The notes below the pieces were generated by a model. The model was not told where the DNA came from. It saw only the letters and a program-made list of their open reading frames with translations, and did no database searches. Source: Pseudomonadota bacterium (lineage in GTDB: Bacteria; Desulfobacterota; Desulfovibrionia; Desulfovibrionales; Desulfovibrionaceae). Taken from it: DNA of 64,000 nucleotides. Position numbers and translations under genes: made by a program. Positions 42,959 to 50,883 of this stretch are shown piece after piece; the stretch's first letter is position 1; each line of letters opens with the position of its first letter. The stretch is taken from positions 124,001 to 188,000 of the forward strand of contig JAEWQB010000014.1 in NCBI GenBank assembly GCA_023460395.1, given 5' to 3'.

Positions 42959-43786
42959 ATGTCCACCGCTCATATTCGCATTGTCGGCCCGCAGGGCGCA
43001 ACGCAGCCCACAGCACAGTATCTGGAATCGGCCGGATTTTCCGTAATTTTGGCAGAATCGGCGGATGCTCCAGCCGGAACGTCCCGTCTGAGCAGTGGCC
43101 CGCGCGAGGGCGCTCTTTGCTCGCACGGCTCCCCCGCGCCAGCCCTTGTTATGCTGTGTGTGCCCGCAGAGGAAACACCCAGTCTGGCACCTCTGCACAC
43201 GGTGCGCCAGTGGTGTGCCGCTCCGATTATGTTGCTGGTAGGGGACACCGCAGTTTCATGGCATAACACCGCACCCAATGCGGCATTGCACGCAGTATCC
43301 GATTCCCGTGATTCCGGCGGGGCAGCCTCCATCCCCGGCGTACCGGCTGTGGCGTTGACCGGATTGGAGCAGGGGGCTGACGACTACCTGTCTATTCCGT
43401 TTAACCCACGGGTTTTGCTGGCTAAGGTGCGTGCTATGTTACGCCGGGCCTCGTCCGCTTTAGGAGGGGACAACCCCCGCCTTATAGAATGCGGCGGGTT
43501 GACGCTGAATGCGGAAAGCGGGGCGTTGCTTGTGGGAAACGCGGAATTGCGTCTTTCCGCTCTGGAGTCGCGGCTCATGGCTGAACTCATGCGCCGGGCG
43601 GATACGACCTGCCGGAGAATAGATTTGCTGGCTGCCGTATGGGGCCGGGGGAATGCGGAAAGCGCGGGAGCGCGGACACTGGACGTGCATATTTCCCGGT
43701 TACGCCGAGCGCTTGCGCCATTTGCCGCGCATCGGGACCGCATCCGCACAGTGCGGGGCACCGGGTATATGTTCGTTTCAGAATAA
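42959..43786 (+). CDS. OmpR/PhoB-type regulator with degenerate receiver
   Basis: 275 aa. C-terminal winged helix (about 175-275: LSALESRLMAELMRRAD, LDVHISRLRRAL, IRTVRGTGYMF) is normal. The receiver-like part keeps QGADDYLSIPFNPRVLLAKV, but all phosphorylation residues are gone: the acidic pair is Pro-Gln, the acceptor Asp is Cys (VMLCVP), and the conserved Lys is Ile. A low-complexity insert of about 40 residues precedes QGADDY. It looks phosphorylation-independent. GGAG lies 7 nt before ATG 42959. No kinase gene adjoins; tRNA genes flank it on the other strand. Confidence 0.85.
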   Translation: MSTAHIRIVGPQGATQPTAQYLESAGFSVILAESADAPAGTSRLSSGPREGALCSHGSPAPALVMLCVPAEETPSLAPLHTVRQWCAAPIMLLVGDTAVSWHNTAPNAALHAVSDSRDSGGAASIPGVPAVALTGLEQGADDYLSIPFNPRVLLAKVRAMLRRASSALGGDNPRLIECGGLTLNAESGALLVGNAELRLSALESRLMAELMRRADTTCRRIDLLAAVWGRGNAESAGARTLDVHISRLRRALAPFAAHRDRIRTVRGTGYMFVSE

Positions 43787-44109
43787 CGTCATTCCACGAC
43801 TCAGATAGGCCAACTCGGCGGCTCAGAATCGTGCCATATCCGCGACTGCCGGGTGTGGTGCATCCATTATATAAGGCTTGGATGAAGCAAGATAGCGCTG
43901 GAACAATGCAGCGTCGCTCGTGGGCTGTGCCTGTGAGATTGGCGGCTAGGCGCGGCGAGAGATGCGGGGCGTCCTGCGGGGTAGTTTGCGGAGGTATCTG
44001 CTCTGGTTGTACCGTGGGGGCAATAAAAAACCCCGGCATGAACCGGGAGTATTTTGTCTGATGCCGGTCACGAAATCGTCAGATTGCGCCAGCACTATGC
44101 AGGAAAAAT
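43787..44109. other. Intergenic region between the OmpR-type gene and tRNA-Gly copy 3
   Basis: 323 bp. Contains the tRNA terminator at 44025-44050; otherwise no gene or clear signal. No terminator for the regulator gene was seen. Confidence 0.5.
44025..44050 (-). terminator. Terminator of tRNA-Gly copy 3
   Basis: Minus-strand hairpin CTCCCGG-TTCATG-CCGGGG followed by TTTTTTATTG (A-run 44025-44030 on plus). Confidence 0.8.
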
Positions 44110-44184
<75 letters not shown>

Positions 44185-44223
44185 TCTTATGGTGAACCGA
44201 TGATGGTTCAACCAACGGGAGGG

Positions 44224-44252
44224 GTTATACGCAAAGGTCCGGTAGGGGTCAA
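44224..44252 (-). promoter_or_regulatory. Promoter of tRNA-Gly copy 3
   Basis: Minus strand -35 TTGACC (44247-44252), 17-nt spacer, -10 TATAAC (44224-44229). Predicted start about 33 nt before the mature tRNA. Confidence 0.8.
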
Positions 44253-44498
44253 GCTGAAAAGCGATATTTTTTGTCTTGCAACATCAGCGTGTTATTGCAC
44301 GTTGATAGGTCTTGTAACAAACGAAAATAGAGGACTATGCCGAGTAACGTGTGAAATCATGGAATGCCGTGTCCGGTTGGCGTATACTGAATACTTATTG
44401 CGCGGTTTTCACGCCGGGTTACGTGAAATTGCCGTATCCGCGTGAGATGCCGTGATTTTTCTATAGAAAACAAGTAGTGCTTTACTTTTGGATACCCC

Positions 44499-44528
44499 TT
44501 GGTATATGCCAGTGTGCTTGTGTATACT
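44499..44528 (+). promoter_or_regulatory. Candidate promoter of dksA
   Basis: -35 TTGGTA (44499-44504), 18-nt spacer, -10 TATACT (44523-44528); leader to ATG about 65 nt. Confidence 0.5.
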
Positions 44529-44600
44529 TACTGCCGACGTGGTTCTACCCCCACTCCATATCTGTTCACTGTGTCGTGAACCATGCCGAGGAGGTTGTAA

Positions 44601-44963
44601 ATGGACCAGAAAGATCTGGATTATTTCCGAAACCTGCTGAACTCCATGTTGGAAGAAGCCCAACAAAAGGGCGATGCTACCCTCGACGAACTGACGGATA
44701 GCAACGAAATATTTGCCGATCCTGCCGATAGGGCCACTGCCGAGTCTGACAGGGCGTTCACGTTGCGCATTCGTGACCGGGAGCGCAAACTCATTAAGAA
44801 AATCCGTGCAGCGATTACGCGCATGGAAGAAGGAACATTCGGCGTTTGCGATGAGTGCGGCGAGGAAATTGGCGTGCCCCGTTTGAAGGCCCGGCCTGTC
44901 ACAAAGCTGTGCATCAATTGCAAAAGTAAACAGGAAGAAGACGAGCGCGAACGCGCGGATTAG
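44601..44963 (+). CDS. dksA: DksA/TraR-family RNA polymerase-binding protein
   Basis: 120 aa. Coiled-coil finger (about 1-80, with LTDSNEIFADPADRATAESD at the tip region) and a four-cysteine zinc finger (VCDECGEEIG, then KLCINCK). DksA inserts into the RNA polymerase secondary channel and, with ppGpp, tunes rRNA and stress promoters. The tip keeps the acidic DPAD residues (DPADRATAESD). Shorter than E. coli DksA (151 aa), as usual outside gamma-proteobacteria. GAGGAGG lies 7 nt before ATG 44601. Confidence 0.93.
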   Translation: MDQKDLDYFRNLLNSMLEEAQQKGDATLDELTDSNEIFADPADRATAESDRAFTLRIRDRERKLIKKIRAAITRMEEGTFGVCDECGEEIGVPRLKARPVTKLCINCKSKQEEDERERAD

Positions 44964-44977
44964 ACAAGAACGTATCC

Positions 44978-45018
44978 GTGATAGGGGAAATAGCCTGACA
45001 GGGCTTTTCCCCTATCAC
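44978..45018 (+). terminator. Long hairpin after dksA
   Basis: Arms GTGATAGGGGAAA (44978-44990) and TTTTCCCCTATCAC (45005-45018) enclose a smaller AGCC/GGGCT hairpin. No U-tract follows the outer stem, but the inner hairpin is followed by TTTT, so alternative folds are possible. Confidence 0.55.
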
Positions 45019-45241
45019 GATGTTTGCTGACCGGGTTCAGAAAGGTACTTGCCGTGACCTCCCAGCCGGGAGGGACTCATACCCGAAGCACCGGCTTGGC
45101 GCGGGCTGTTTGGGGCAAACGGCGGTAGATGCCGCCGCTTGGTTGAGCTGCGGGCACCGGTTTCCGAGCACAGACGCGGCCCTTTCCCCCCGTGGTTGCG
45201 GCTTGTCTGGGGTCGCGTTCGGCAGTTATTGGAGACTATGT

Positions 45242-46954
45242 ATGGACGCGCATTTTTTCAGACGACTTGCCTGTGAACTGCGCGACACTTTGACCGGCGC
45301 GCGCGTGGAGCGCGTGTATTGCCCCTCGCCGGATACCACCACCCTTGTTCTGCACACACGCGGTCCGCAGCAAAATTTGCTGCTGCGGGCGGACCGCCGG
45401 TTTCCCCTCCTTTTTCTTTCCCCTGATCGCCCGGAAAACCCCGCCTCGCCCACAGCTCATGCCATGTGGCTGCGCAAATATACCACAGGCAAACGCCTAG
45501 GGTCTGTCTGCGCGGACTGGGCAATGCGTCGTATGGCGTTCGCACTTGTTTCTCCGCAGGAAGAGAACGCCTCGCCATTTCCGTGGCTGGTAGTGGATAT
45601 TCGGCAGGGTGTGACGTTGCTGGAAGCATTGCCAGCCGGGTTTGGCGTGGACCCCGTGTGGCTGGAGCCGGGAGAGTATTCCGCGCTGCTGGCGTCCGCC
45701 GAGGCTGCTCCGGGAAATACAGAAGTACCGGTTTGGCAAATATATCCGCAATATACACCACTGCTGCGGGAAACACTCGCGGTATACCAGCGGGTTGACC
45801 CTATGGAGGGTCTGGCGCTGCTGGCAGATGTGGAGGCAGGGCCGGGAGCGTGTGATAATGAGGTGTTTGCCTATGTCCGGCAGGGCGCCTCTTCCACGCT
45901 TAGTGTCTGGCCGTTGCCACAGGAACTGCGCCGGGGGGCCGAGGAATTGCAATTTTCTTCCGCGCTGGAAGCGGTAGAGCATGTTGGGCAGCCAGCTCTC
46001 TTCGGAGAACTGACGCGGGAACGGGATAAGGTCGGGCAAGCGCCAGACCGGGCTGCCTGTAAGCGGGTGAAGAAAACGCTCGCAAAACTGGACGCTGAGG
46101 AACACCGTCTGCACGGCATGATTGTCGGAGAACGCGACGCACTGGCCCTACAAAGTGTGCTATGGCGTATTGGAGCGGACGCACGGCTGGATTCAGTCAT
46201 GGTGCCCTCCGAAGATACCCCGGTCATAAAAAAGAGTGAAGAGGGGACTGCCGTTCCCACTGGCAATGCCTCCGCTGCTATCCCAAATTTTTCTGCGGAC
46301 CACGCGGAGGGCATAGAAATGGCGGAAGGGCAGTCGTTGCCCGCCATGCGTTTGATTTCGCTTGATCGTCGCTACAGCGTGCGTGAGAATATGGAACGCC
46401 TGTTCCGGCAGGCCGCGCGGGGAAAGCGGGGGATAGGCATGCTGGCGGCACGCCGGGAAGAACTGCGAGGTTCTCTGGAGCGGCTGGAGCGAGGCGAAGG
46501 TGAGCAAGCCGGTGTGCCCCGCCGGAAGCCCACCGCGCAAAAGAACGCATCAGCCGCCCTCTCGCCGGATGCTAAATTGTTTCAACGCTTCCGCAGTTCA
46601 GACGGGTTTCTTCTTTTGCGGGGGCGGAATGCTAAGGGCAACCACGAAATTTTATACCGGACCCAGCCGCATGACTTCTGGTTTCACGCGGAGGATGGTC
46701 CCAGCGCGCACTTGGTGCTGCGGCGGGAACATCCCGGACAGGCAGTCCCGGAGCGTACATTACAGGAAGCGGCGATACTTGTGGGGCTGAAAAGCTGGCA
46801 ACGCGAAGGGGGGCAGGCTCGCGTTATGTGTGCGCTCGTGCGCCATGTGCGCAAGGTGAAAGGTGCTGCCTTGGGCGCAGTGCATGTGGAGCGCATGGAG
46901 CGGTCATTGCTGGTGGAACTGGAGCCGGATCTGGAGGCGCGGCTCGCAGTATAG
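45242..46954 (+). CDS. NFACT-family ribosome quality-control protein (RqcH-like)
   Basis: 570 aa. NFACT-N-like start (MDAHFFRRLACELRDTLTGA, HAMWLRKYTTGKRLG), central coiled coil (KRVKKTLAKLDAEEHRLHG ... MERLFRQAARGKRGIGMLA), and NFACT-R/DUF814 C-terminus (FQRFRSSDGFLLLRGRNAKG, FWFHAEDGPSAHLVLRRE). In Bacillus, RqcH binds 50S-peptidyl-tRNA complexes and adds alanine tails. A low-complexity acidic insert (SEDTPVIKKSEEGTAVPTGN) splits the coiled coil. The frame extends further upstream, but ATG 45242 has GGAG 7 nt before it and the right N-terminus. Confidence 0.85.
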   Translation: MDAHFFRRLACELRDTLTGARVERVYCPSPDTTTLVLHTRGPQQNLLLRADRRFPLLFLSPDRPENPASPTAHAMWLRKYTTGKRLGSVCADWAMRRMAFALVSPQEENASPFPWLVVDIRQGVTLLEALPAGFGVDPVWLEPGEYSALLASAEAAPGNTEVPVWQIYPQYTPLLRETLAVYQRVDPMEGLALLADVEAGPGACDNEVFAYVRQGASSTLSVWPLPQELRRGAEELQFSSALEAVEHVGQPALFGELTRERDKVGQAPDRAACKRVKKTLAKLDAEEHRLHGMIVGERDALALQSVLWRIGADARLDSVMVPSEDTPVIKKSEEGTAVPTGNASAAIPNFSADHAEGIEMAEGQSLPAMRLISLDRRYSVRENMERLFRQAARGKRGIGMLAARREELRGSLERLERGEGEQAGVPRRKPTAQKNASAALSPDAKLFQRFRSSDGFLLLRGRNAKGNHEILYRTQPHDFWFHAEDGPSAHLVLRREHPGQAVPERTLQEAAILVGLKSWQREGGQARVMCALVRHVRKVKGAALGAVHVERMERSLLVELEPDLEARLAV

Positions 46955-46976
46955 CCCGTTTTTTTTAGTGGTTGTA

Positions 46977-47010
46977 CGAAAGGCCCCTTTGCAAGCAAAG
47001 GGGCCTTTCG
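46977..47010. terminator. Hairpin between rqcH-like and fmdB-like genes
   Basis: Perfect 16-bp arms (CGAAAGGCCCCTTTGC and its complement) with a 2-nt loop, between convergent genes. No U-tract on either side; an 8-T run lies just upstream at 46960-46967. Probably a transcription barrier or mRNA 3' end. Confidence 0.55.
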
Positions 47011-47052
47011 TGCGTTTACCCATCCGCATGCGCGGAGGGGAAGTGGGCGATA

Positions 47053-47367
47053 TTAGGATTTGGAACTGCCGGGGCAACCCGCGCAGCCGCCAGCCGAACC
47101 ACAGCCGGCATTGTGCTGGGGAGCGGGATTTGCGGGCATAGCCTTTCGGGGCATGGGCACTTTTTCCATTCGTGCGCCACCGCCACGTAAAAGGCTGCCG
47201 GGAATTCTGTTAGGACCGGAGCCGGGAATCTGGCAGTGCGCACTCAGCATGCGTTCCGTATCATTACTGCCACATGAGGGGCAGTGCTCTCCGCCGGTGC
47301 AGTCGGGGCTGGCAAGTTCCTCAAAGTGTGCATCACAGGCGCGGCAATGAAAATCATAAAGAGGCAT
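47053..47367 (-). CDS. FmdB-family zinc-ribbon protein
   Basis: 104 aa. N-terminal zinc ribbon of the FmdB/CxxC_CxxC_SSSS type: MPLYDFHCRACDAHFE (Cys8, Cys11) and CPSCGS (Cys29, Cys32). The Gly/Pro-rich tail has further cysteines (CGSAGGCAGCPG). FmdB was first noted next to amidase genes; the role is unknown. GAGGAG lies 7 nt before ATG 47367. It is downstream of the glycosidase-like gene on the same strand. Confidence 0.88.
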   Translation of the reverse strand: MPLYDFHCRACDAHFEELASPDCTGGEHCPSCGSNDTERMLSAHCQIPGSGPNRIPGSLLRGGGARMEKVPMPRKAMPANPAPQHNAGCGSAGGCAGCPGSSKS

Positions 47368-47452
47368 GGGAACTCCTCATGGTTGTAAAATGTGTGTGCA
47401 TGGGGTGCGGAGAAACTACTCACCCGGAAGCGGATTGGCAACTGCGATTGCG

Positions 47453-48649
47453 CTAGCGTTTATGCCGGACGCCGATGACGTTGGGGAGTGGCCATTCCGA
47501 TCCGCTGCCGCCCCAGAATTCGCTGGCGTGGCGGCCCGACCATGTTTGGGTCAGCGTGGGAGTGCGCACATGGAGGCAGGCTTGCGCACCGCCTTCGACA
47601 TACATGGCGCGGTGAATGTCGAGAGGGAGGTCTAGTAGCAAGCGGGTTAGAGCAAATACGGTCATGGGCGGACGGCAGTGGATGAAGAGTATCCGTCCTG
47701 CGGTATCCTGCGCAACCACGGCAATGGAGAACGCTCCGCCTGTTTCCGGCCACTGAGGTGTCCGGGCATCGTTGAAGAGGCGGAAGTTCTGAACTACCGT
47801 GGAATAATAGCCGATAGCCGTCTCCCAATCGTCTGCCTGCCGATCGAAAATGGCAACTTCCGGCAAGGAGCGTGGTGGGGTGACGGCTGCGGGAGCGGCA
47901 TCTTTGTCGGTTCCGTTTATTTCGTTTGTTCCGTTGGTTCCGTCGGTTCCGTTGTTCCCGTTGTCCCCGGTGTTTTCTGCGGTCCCCGCATGTTCCGTGG
48001 ATTCAGGCGCTGCGAGAGTATCCCCCCCTCCAGCCGTTGGTAGCGGCGCTATGGCGGTGGCGTTCACAACGGGGGAAGACTGCGGCTGCGCGACAAAAAA
48101 TGAGCCAAAACGGAGGTTAATGCGGGGATTGTTAACGTGGCGACCGTTGCGCAGATAGCCTGTGCTGGTGCGGCGGTCAGGCAGATACATGGAAGCGTTA
48201 ATGACCGCCGCCAGATTATAGCGTTTGGCCCATTCGGAAGGAGCAAACTCCTCTCCCATGGCGGAACTGCTCAGTGCGACAAAGGAAAAATAGGCGGGAT
48301 CAATGCGCAGAACGGTGACGGACGGCAATGGCGCGGCAGCGGTGAGAACCGGACTGCCGGATTGCGCGGGAAACTGAGTTAAATCCAGCCCCGGCTCCAG
48401 CTCCTGCCAAACGGGGAGCAGTGTTGCGGCACCTTCCGAAGCTGCCTGAACAGAAACCGGTACGGTGGCGTTACCTGAAGCCGGGCTATCTATGCGAGCG
48501 GCAATCGCGGCAGCAGGCGGGGCCACCGTGTGCGGGGATATGGATTCAGATTCAGGTTCCGCACCACGTGCCATCTCCACTGCAAACCCCTGCCCCAGCA
48601 GAGCGGCAAGACAGCCGACAAGGAGAATATGGCGGAGCAAGCGGCTCAT
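47453..48649 (-). CDS. Exported phosphodiester glycosidase-like (NAGPA domain) protein
   Basis: 398 aa. Signal peptide (about 1-29, LVGCLAALLGQGFA), disordered Ala/Ser stretch, then a NAGPA-like domain (PF09992 type): VTVLRIDPAYFSFVAL, AVINASMYLPD, TSTGYLRNGRHVNNP, TGGAFSIAVVAQD, MYVEGGAQACLHV. The domain is split by an insert of about 60 residues (205-265) with 9-nt DNA repeats and an NGT-rich protein repeat. Related enzymes cleave N-acetylglucosamine-phosphodiesters, but the substrate here is unknown. A small membrane-protein gene precedes it by 26 bp. Confidence 0.75.
   Translation of the reverse strand: MSRLLRHILLVGCLAALLGQGFAVEMARGAEPESESISPHTVAPPAAAIAARIDSPASGNATVPVSVQAASEGAATLLPVWQELEPGLDLTQFPAQSGSPVLTAAAPLPSVTVLRIDPAYFSFVALSSSAMGEEFAPSEWAKRYNLAAVINASMYLPDRRTSTGYLRNGRHVNNPRINLRFGSFFVAQPQSSPVVNATAIAPLPTAGGGDTLAAPESTEHAGTAENTGDNGNNGTDGTNGTNEINGTDKDAAPAAVTPPRSLPEVAIFDRQADDWETAIGYYSTVVQNFRLFNDARTPQWPETGGAFSIAVVAQDTAGRILFIHCRPPMTVFALTRLLLDLPLDIHRAMYVEGGAQACLHVRTPTLTQTWSGRHASEFWGGSGSEWPLPNVIGVRHKR
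47906..47968. repeat. Seven in-frame 9-nt repeats in the glycosidase-like gene
   Basis: Units GTCGGTTCC, GTTTATTTC, GTTTGTTCC, GTTGGTTCC, GTCGGTTCC, GTTGTTCCC, GTTGTCCCC. On the minus strand they encode GDNGNNGTDGTNGTNEINGT, an NGT-type three-residue repeat within the domain insert. Confidence 0.85.
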
Positions 48650-48675
48650 ACCTGTCCGGGAAAGGCCGGGCTGTT

Positions 48676-48915
48676 TTAGCAGTCCCGTTTAAGAAAGACG
48701 AGAAAACAGGCGGCAGCGCAGACCAAAAACAACGCGCCGATCAGCGGACTCTGCAAAAACATGGAACACAGCCCCACGGTGATGAGCACGTACGGAACCA
48801 CCCAAATCATGAGCCGCCGCAGCAGTGCCGCACGTGGGGTGTTTTGCGGTTGCATAAGGGAGAGCACGGCAATGCCGGCTGCGATGAGAAGGGTGATAAT
48901 CTGCCAAAAGTACAT
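48676..48915 (-). CDS. Small membrane protein of unknown function
   Basis: 79 aa with three predicted membrane segments (about 4-20, 36-52, 57-74) and short charged loops (PRAALLRRLMIW). Ends KRDC. AGGAAG lies 7 nt before ATG 48915, and it stands 26 bp upstream of the phosphodiester glycosidase-like gene, likely in one operon. I do not recognise a family. Confidence 0.65.
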   Translation of the reverse strand: MYFWQIITLLIAAGIAVLSLMQPQNTPRAALLRRLMIWVVPYVLITVGLCSMFLQSPLIGALFLVCAAACFLVFLKRDC

Positions 48916-49080
48916 GCAAGCTTCCTATACGGCGTGTGGCCTGATTTGTAGTTATCTGCGATGCGGGGGGGCGACCCCAGACGCCTTCGGGGGCATTCGG
49001 CTTCTGTTGAGTGAGGTACATCTGAGTTAGCAGAAAGTCCAGAGAGAGGAGAAAATTGTATACATCAGGATAGCTGAATA

Positions 49081-49108
49081 TTGACATATCAAATTTTATT
49101 GATATAAA
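49081..49108 (+). promoter_or_regulatory. metF promoter with embedded palindromic operator
   Basis: -35 TTGACA (49081-49086), 16-nt spacer, -10 TATAAA (49103-49108). A perfect 7-bp inverted repeat ATATCAA-N6-TTGATAT (49086-49105) fills the spacer, so a bound repressor would block polymerase. In Desulfovibrionales the ArsR-type regulator SahR controls methionine-cycle genes; whether this is its site was not checked. Confidence 0.75.
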
Positions 49109-49201
49109 TTGGCGCACGCGCGGATGCCCGTAAGCAGGAACTTGTTGTCTGCGGCATTCCTGATGTACAGGAAAAGAGACACCGAAAACGAGGAGCTTGT
49201 T

Positions 49202-50080
49202 GTGAAGATTATCGATTCCATGGCGGCGCGGACCGCCCCGTTCTATTCGTTGGAATTTTTTCCCCCGAAAGAGCGGGAAAACCGCCCCGGCTTCTTCCAT
49301 ACGGTGGAACGCTTAAAGGAGTTGGACCCGCTCTTCGCCTCCGTCACATATGGTGCGGGCGGCTCCACGCAGGACAACACGCTTGAGGTGACGGCGCATA
49401 TCAAAAACGCTATCGGTATTGAACCTATGGCGCATCTCACCTGCGTGGGGGCCGACGGACCGCGCATCAGCGAGTTTTTGGATCGCCTGAGAGATGAAAA
49501 CGTACATAATGTTTTGGCACTGCGCGGAGATGCGCCCCGTGGAGTAGATTTTTCGTGGGATGCCCAATCATTTCGCTACGCCTCCGATCTGGTAACCTAC
49601 GTGAGAGACTGTTGCCCGGACTTTGGGGTGGGGGTGGCTGGATATCCCGCGGCACACCCGGAATCTGAGCGGTTTCGTGACGATATTGAGTACACGCGGA
49701 AAAAGCTGGACGCGGGAAGCGACTTTGTGGTCACGCAACTGTTTTTTGATGTGCGCGAGTACTTCCATTTTGTGGAGCAGTTGCGGGATATGGGCGTGAC
49801 GAAACCGGTGCTGCCGGGCATTTTGCCCATCCAAAGCCTCGCTTCCATCAGGCGTATTCTCATGCTGTGCGGGGCGAATATCCCCGGCAATCTTTATCTC
49901 GCATTGGAAGAAGCCAATGAAAAAGGCGGCGATGCGGCAGTGAAGGAAGCCGGACTGGACTTTGCCGTGCGCCAGATACGCACCTTGCTGGATGGCGGTG
50001 CGCCGGGCATTCATCTTTATACGCTCAATAAGGCGGAAATGTGTTTGGAAATCGCTGACCGTGTTGGTCGGTTGGGCTAG
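49202..50080 (+). CDS. metF: Methylenetetrahydrofolate reductase
   Basis: 292 aa FAD enzyme reducing methylene-THF to methyl-THF for methionine synthesis and, in anaerobes, the Wood-Ljungdahl route. Motifs: YSLEFFPPKERENR (catalytic Glu), VTYGAGGST, HLTCVGA, LRGDAPRG, GYPAAHPE, DFVVTQLFFD, PVLPGILPIQSL. The likely start is GTG 49202 with GAGGAG 7 nt before it. No in-frame ATG lies near; an upstream ATG/GTG run to 49109 would give an atypical leader. It has its own promoter and operator. Confidence 0.93.
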   Translation: MKIIDSMAARTAPFYSLEFFPPKERENRPGFFHTVERLKELDPLFASVTYGAGGSTQDNTLEVTAHIKNAIGIEPMAHLTCVGADGPRISEFLDRLRDENVHNVLALRGDAPRGVDFSWDAQSFRYASDLVTYVRDCCPDFGVGVAGYPAAHPESERFRDDIEYTRKKLDAGSDFVVTQLFFDVREYFHFVEQLRDMGVTKPVLPGILPIQSLASIRRILMLCGANIPGNLYLALEEANEKGGDAAVKEAGLDFAVRQIRTLLDGGAPGIHLYTLNKAEMCLEIADRVGRLG

Positions 50081-50103
50081 GCCAGCGCTGAAATTCTTTC
50101 CGC

Positions 50104-50145
50104 AAAAAACGCGGCGTTGACAGACTGTCAGCGCCGCGTTTTTTT
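50104..50145. terminator. Bidirectional terminator metF / nitroreductase
   Basis: Stem from AACGCGGCG(T)TGACAG and CTGTCA(G)CGCCGCGTT, with AAAAAA on the left (minus-strand U-tract) and TTTTTTT on the right (plus). Serves both convergent genes. Confidence 0.93.
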
Positions 50146-50165
50146 GTTAGCGGGAAGAGCGGTGG

Positions 50166-50798
50166 TTAGTCGAAACGAACCACGATGTCATCATACCCCT
50201 TACGCCATTTTTTTGGGGCGAGCGTTTCATCCGGGCTAAAGTAGCCCACCGACATGAGTAGCGGAATCCAGTACCGGTCTGGAATATGAAATTCTTCTTT
50301 GACCGCATCGTGAAGAAATCCGTCCATGGGATGGGTGTCCAACCCCAGATTGGTAGCCGCGTACATGAGCGACATGGCGAAAAATGCGGTGTTTTTAACG
50401 CCAAAGGCCAACTGAGTGTCCCGGCTTCCGCCATACATCCGCTGGCAAGCCTCGTGGTACCACTCATGTTTGTCCTGTCCGATATTCCCGGCTTGCACCA
50501 TTTCTTCAAAATTGCGTTCCACGGTGGGATGGCCCGCCTGCCAACCTCCGCAGTCTGCCAGAACAATAAGCACCACCGGGGCTTCGCTCACCTTGGGCTG
50601 GTTCATGGCAAGTTTTCGCAGGCGCATTTTATCGTCCAGTTCGCGCAAGACAATAACATTCCATGGCTGCAAATTGTAGCTGGAAGGAGTGTTGGCGGCA
50701 TCTTTGATCATTTTTTCCAGCATGTCTTGCTGAACATCGCGGACCGGATCGAAGACATTGACCGCACGGCGACGTTCCAGAATGGCTTCAAAATCCAT
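50166..50798 (-). CDS. Nitroreductase family protein
   Basis: 210 aa FMN-dependent oxidoreductase family. N-terminal RRRAVNVFDP (FMN phosphate Arg), AANTPSSYNLQPWNVIVL, then the central LAFGVKNTAFFAMSLMYAAT and the C-terminal KKWRKGYDDIVVRF. Physiological substrate unknown; members reduce nitroaromatics, quinones or flavins. AAAGGAGG lies about 8 nt before ATG 50798. Convergent to metF across a bidirectional terminator. Confidence 0.9.
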   Translation of the reverse strand: MDFEAILERRRAVNVFDPVRDVQQDMLEKMIKDAANTPSSYNLQPWNVIVLRELDDKMRLRKLAMNQPKVSEAPVVLIVLADCGGWQAGHPTVERNFEEMVQAGNIGQDKHEWYHEACQRMYGGSRDTQLAFGVKNTAFFAMSLMYAATNLGLDTHPMDGFLHDAVKEEFHIPDRYWIPLLMSVGYFSPDETLAPKKWRKGYDDIVVRFD

Positions 50799-50850
50799 GG
50801 GGGGCCTCCTTTGGGGTCGAGGACTCTGTTTGTCGGTCTGAACGGCAGAA

Positions 50851-50874
50851 GCCTCTGCCTTGGTGGACAGAGGC
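50851..50874 (-). terminator. Weak hairpin after the 123-aa membrane-protein gene
   Basis: 7-bp arms GCCTCTG / CAGAGGC; minus strand continues TTCTGCCGTT, so only a poor U-tract. Confidence 0.3.
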
Positions 50875-50883
50875 GGTCAGCAT

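Larger units (their letters stand above)
44185..44600. other. Divergent regulatory region tRNA-Gly copy 3 / dksA
   Basis: 416 bp. It holds the tRNA promoter at its left end and the dksA promoter at its right. The middle (44255-44480) is AT-richer than its surroundings and has no recognisable gene. Confidence 0.6.

Noticed and set aside
46977..47010. Classic intrinsic terminator after the RqcH-like gene
   Set aside because: The 16-bp hairpin is perfect but has no U-tract on either strand, so I list it only as a hairpin with moderate confidence.
48916..49201. SAM or SAH riboswitch upstream of metF
   Set aside because: The promoter lies about 95 nt before the start and the leader shows no recognisable aptamer; regulation by the palindrome is more likely.
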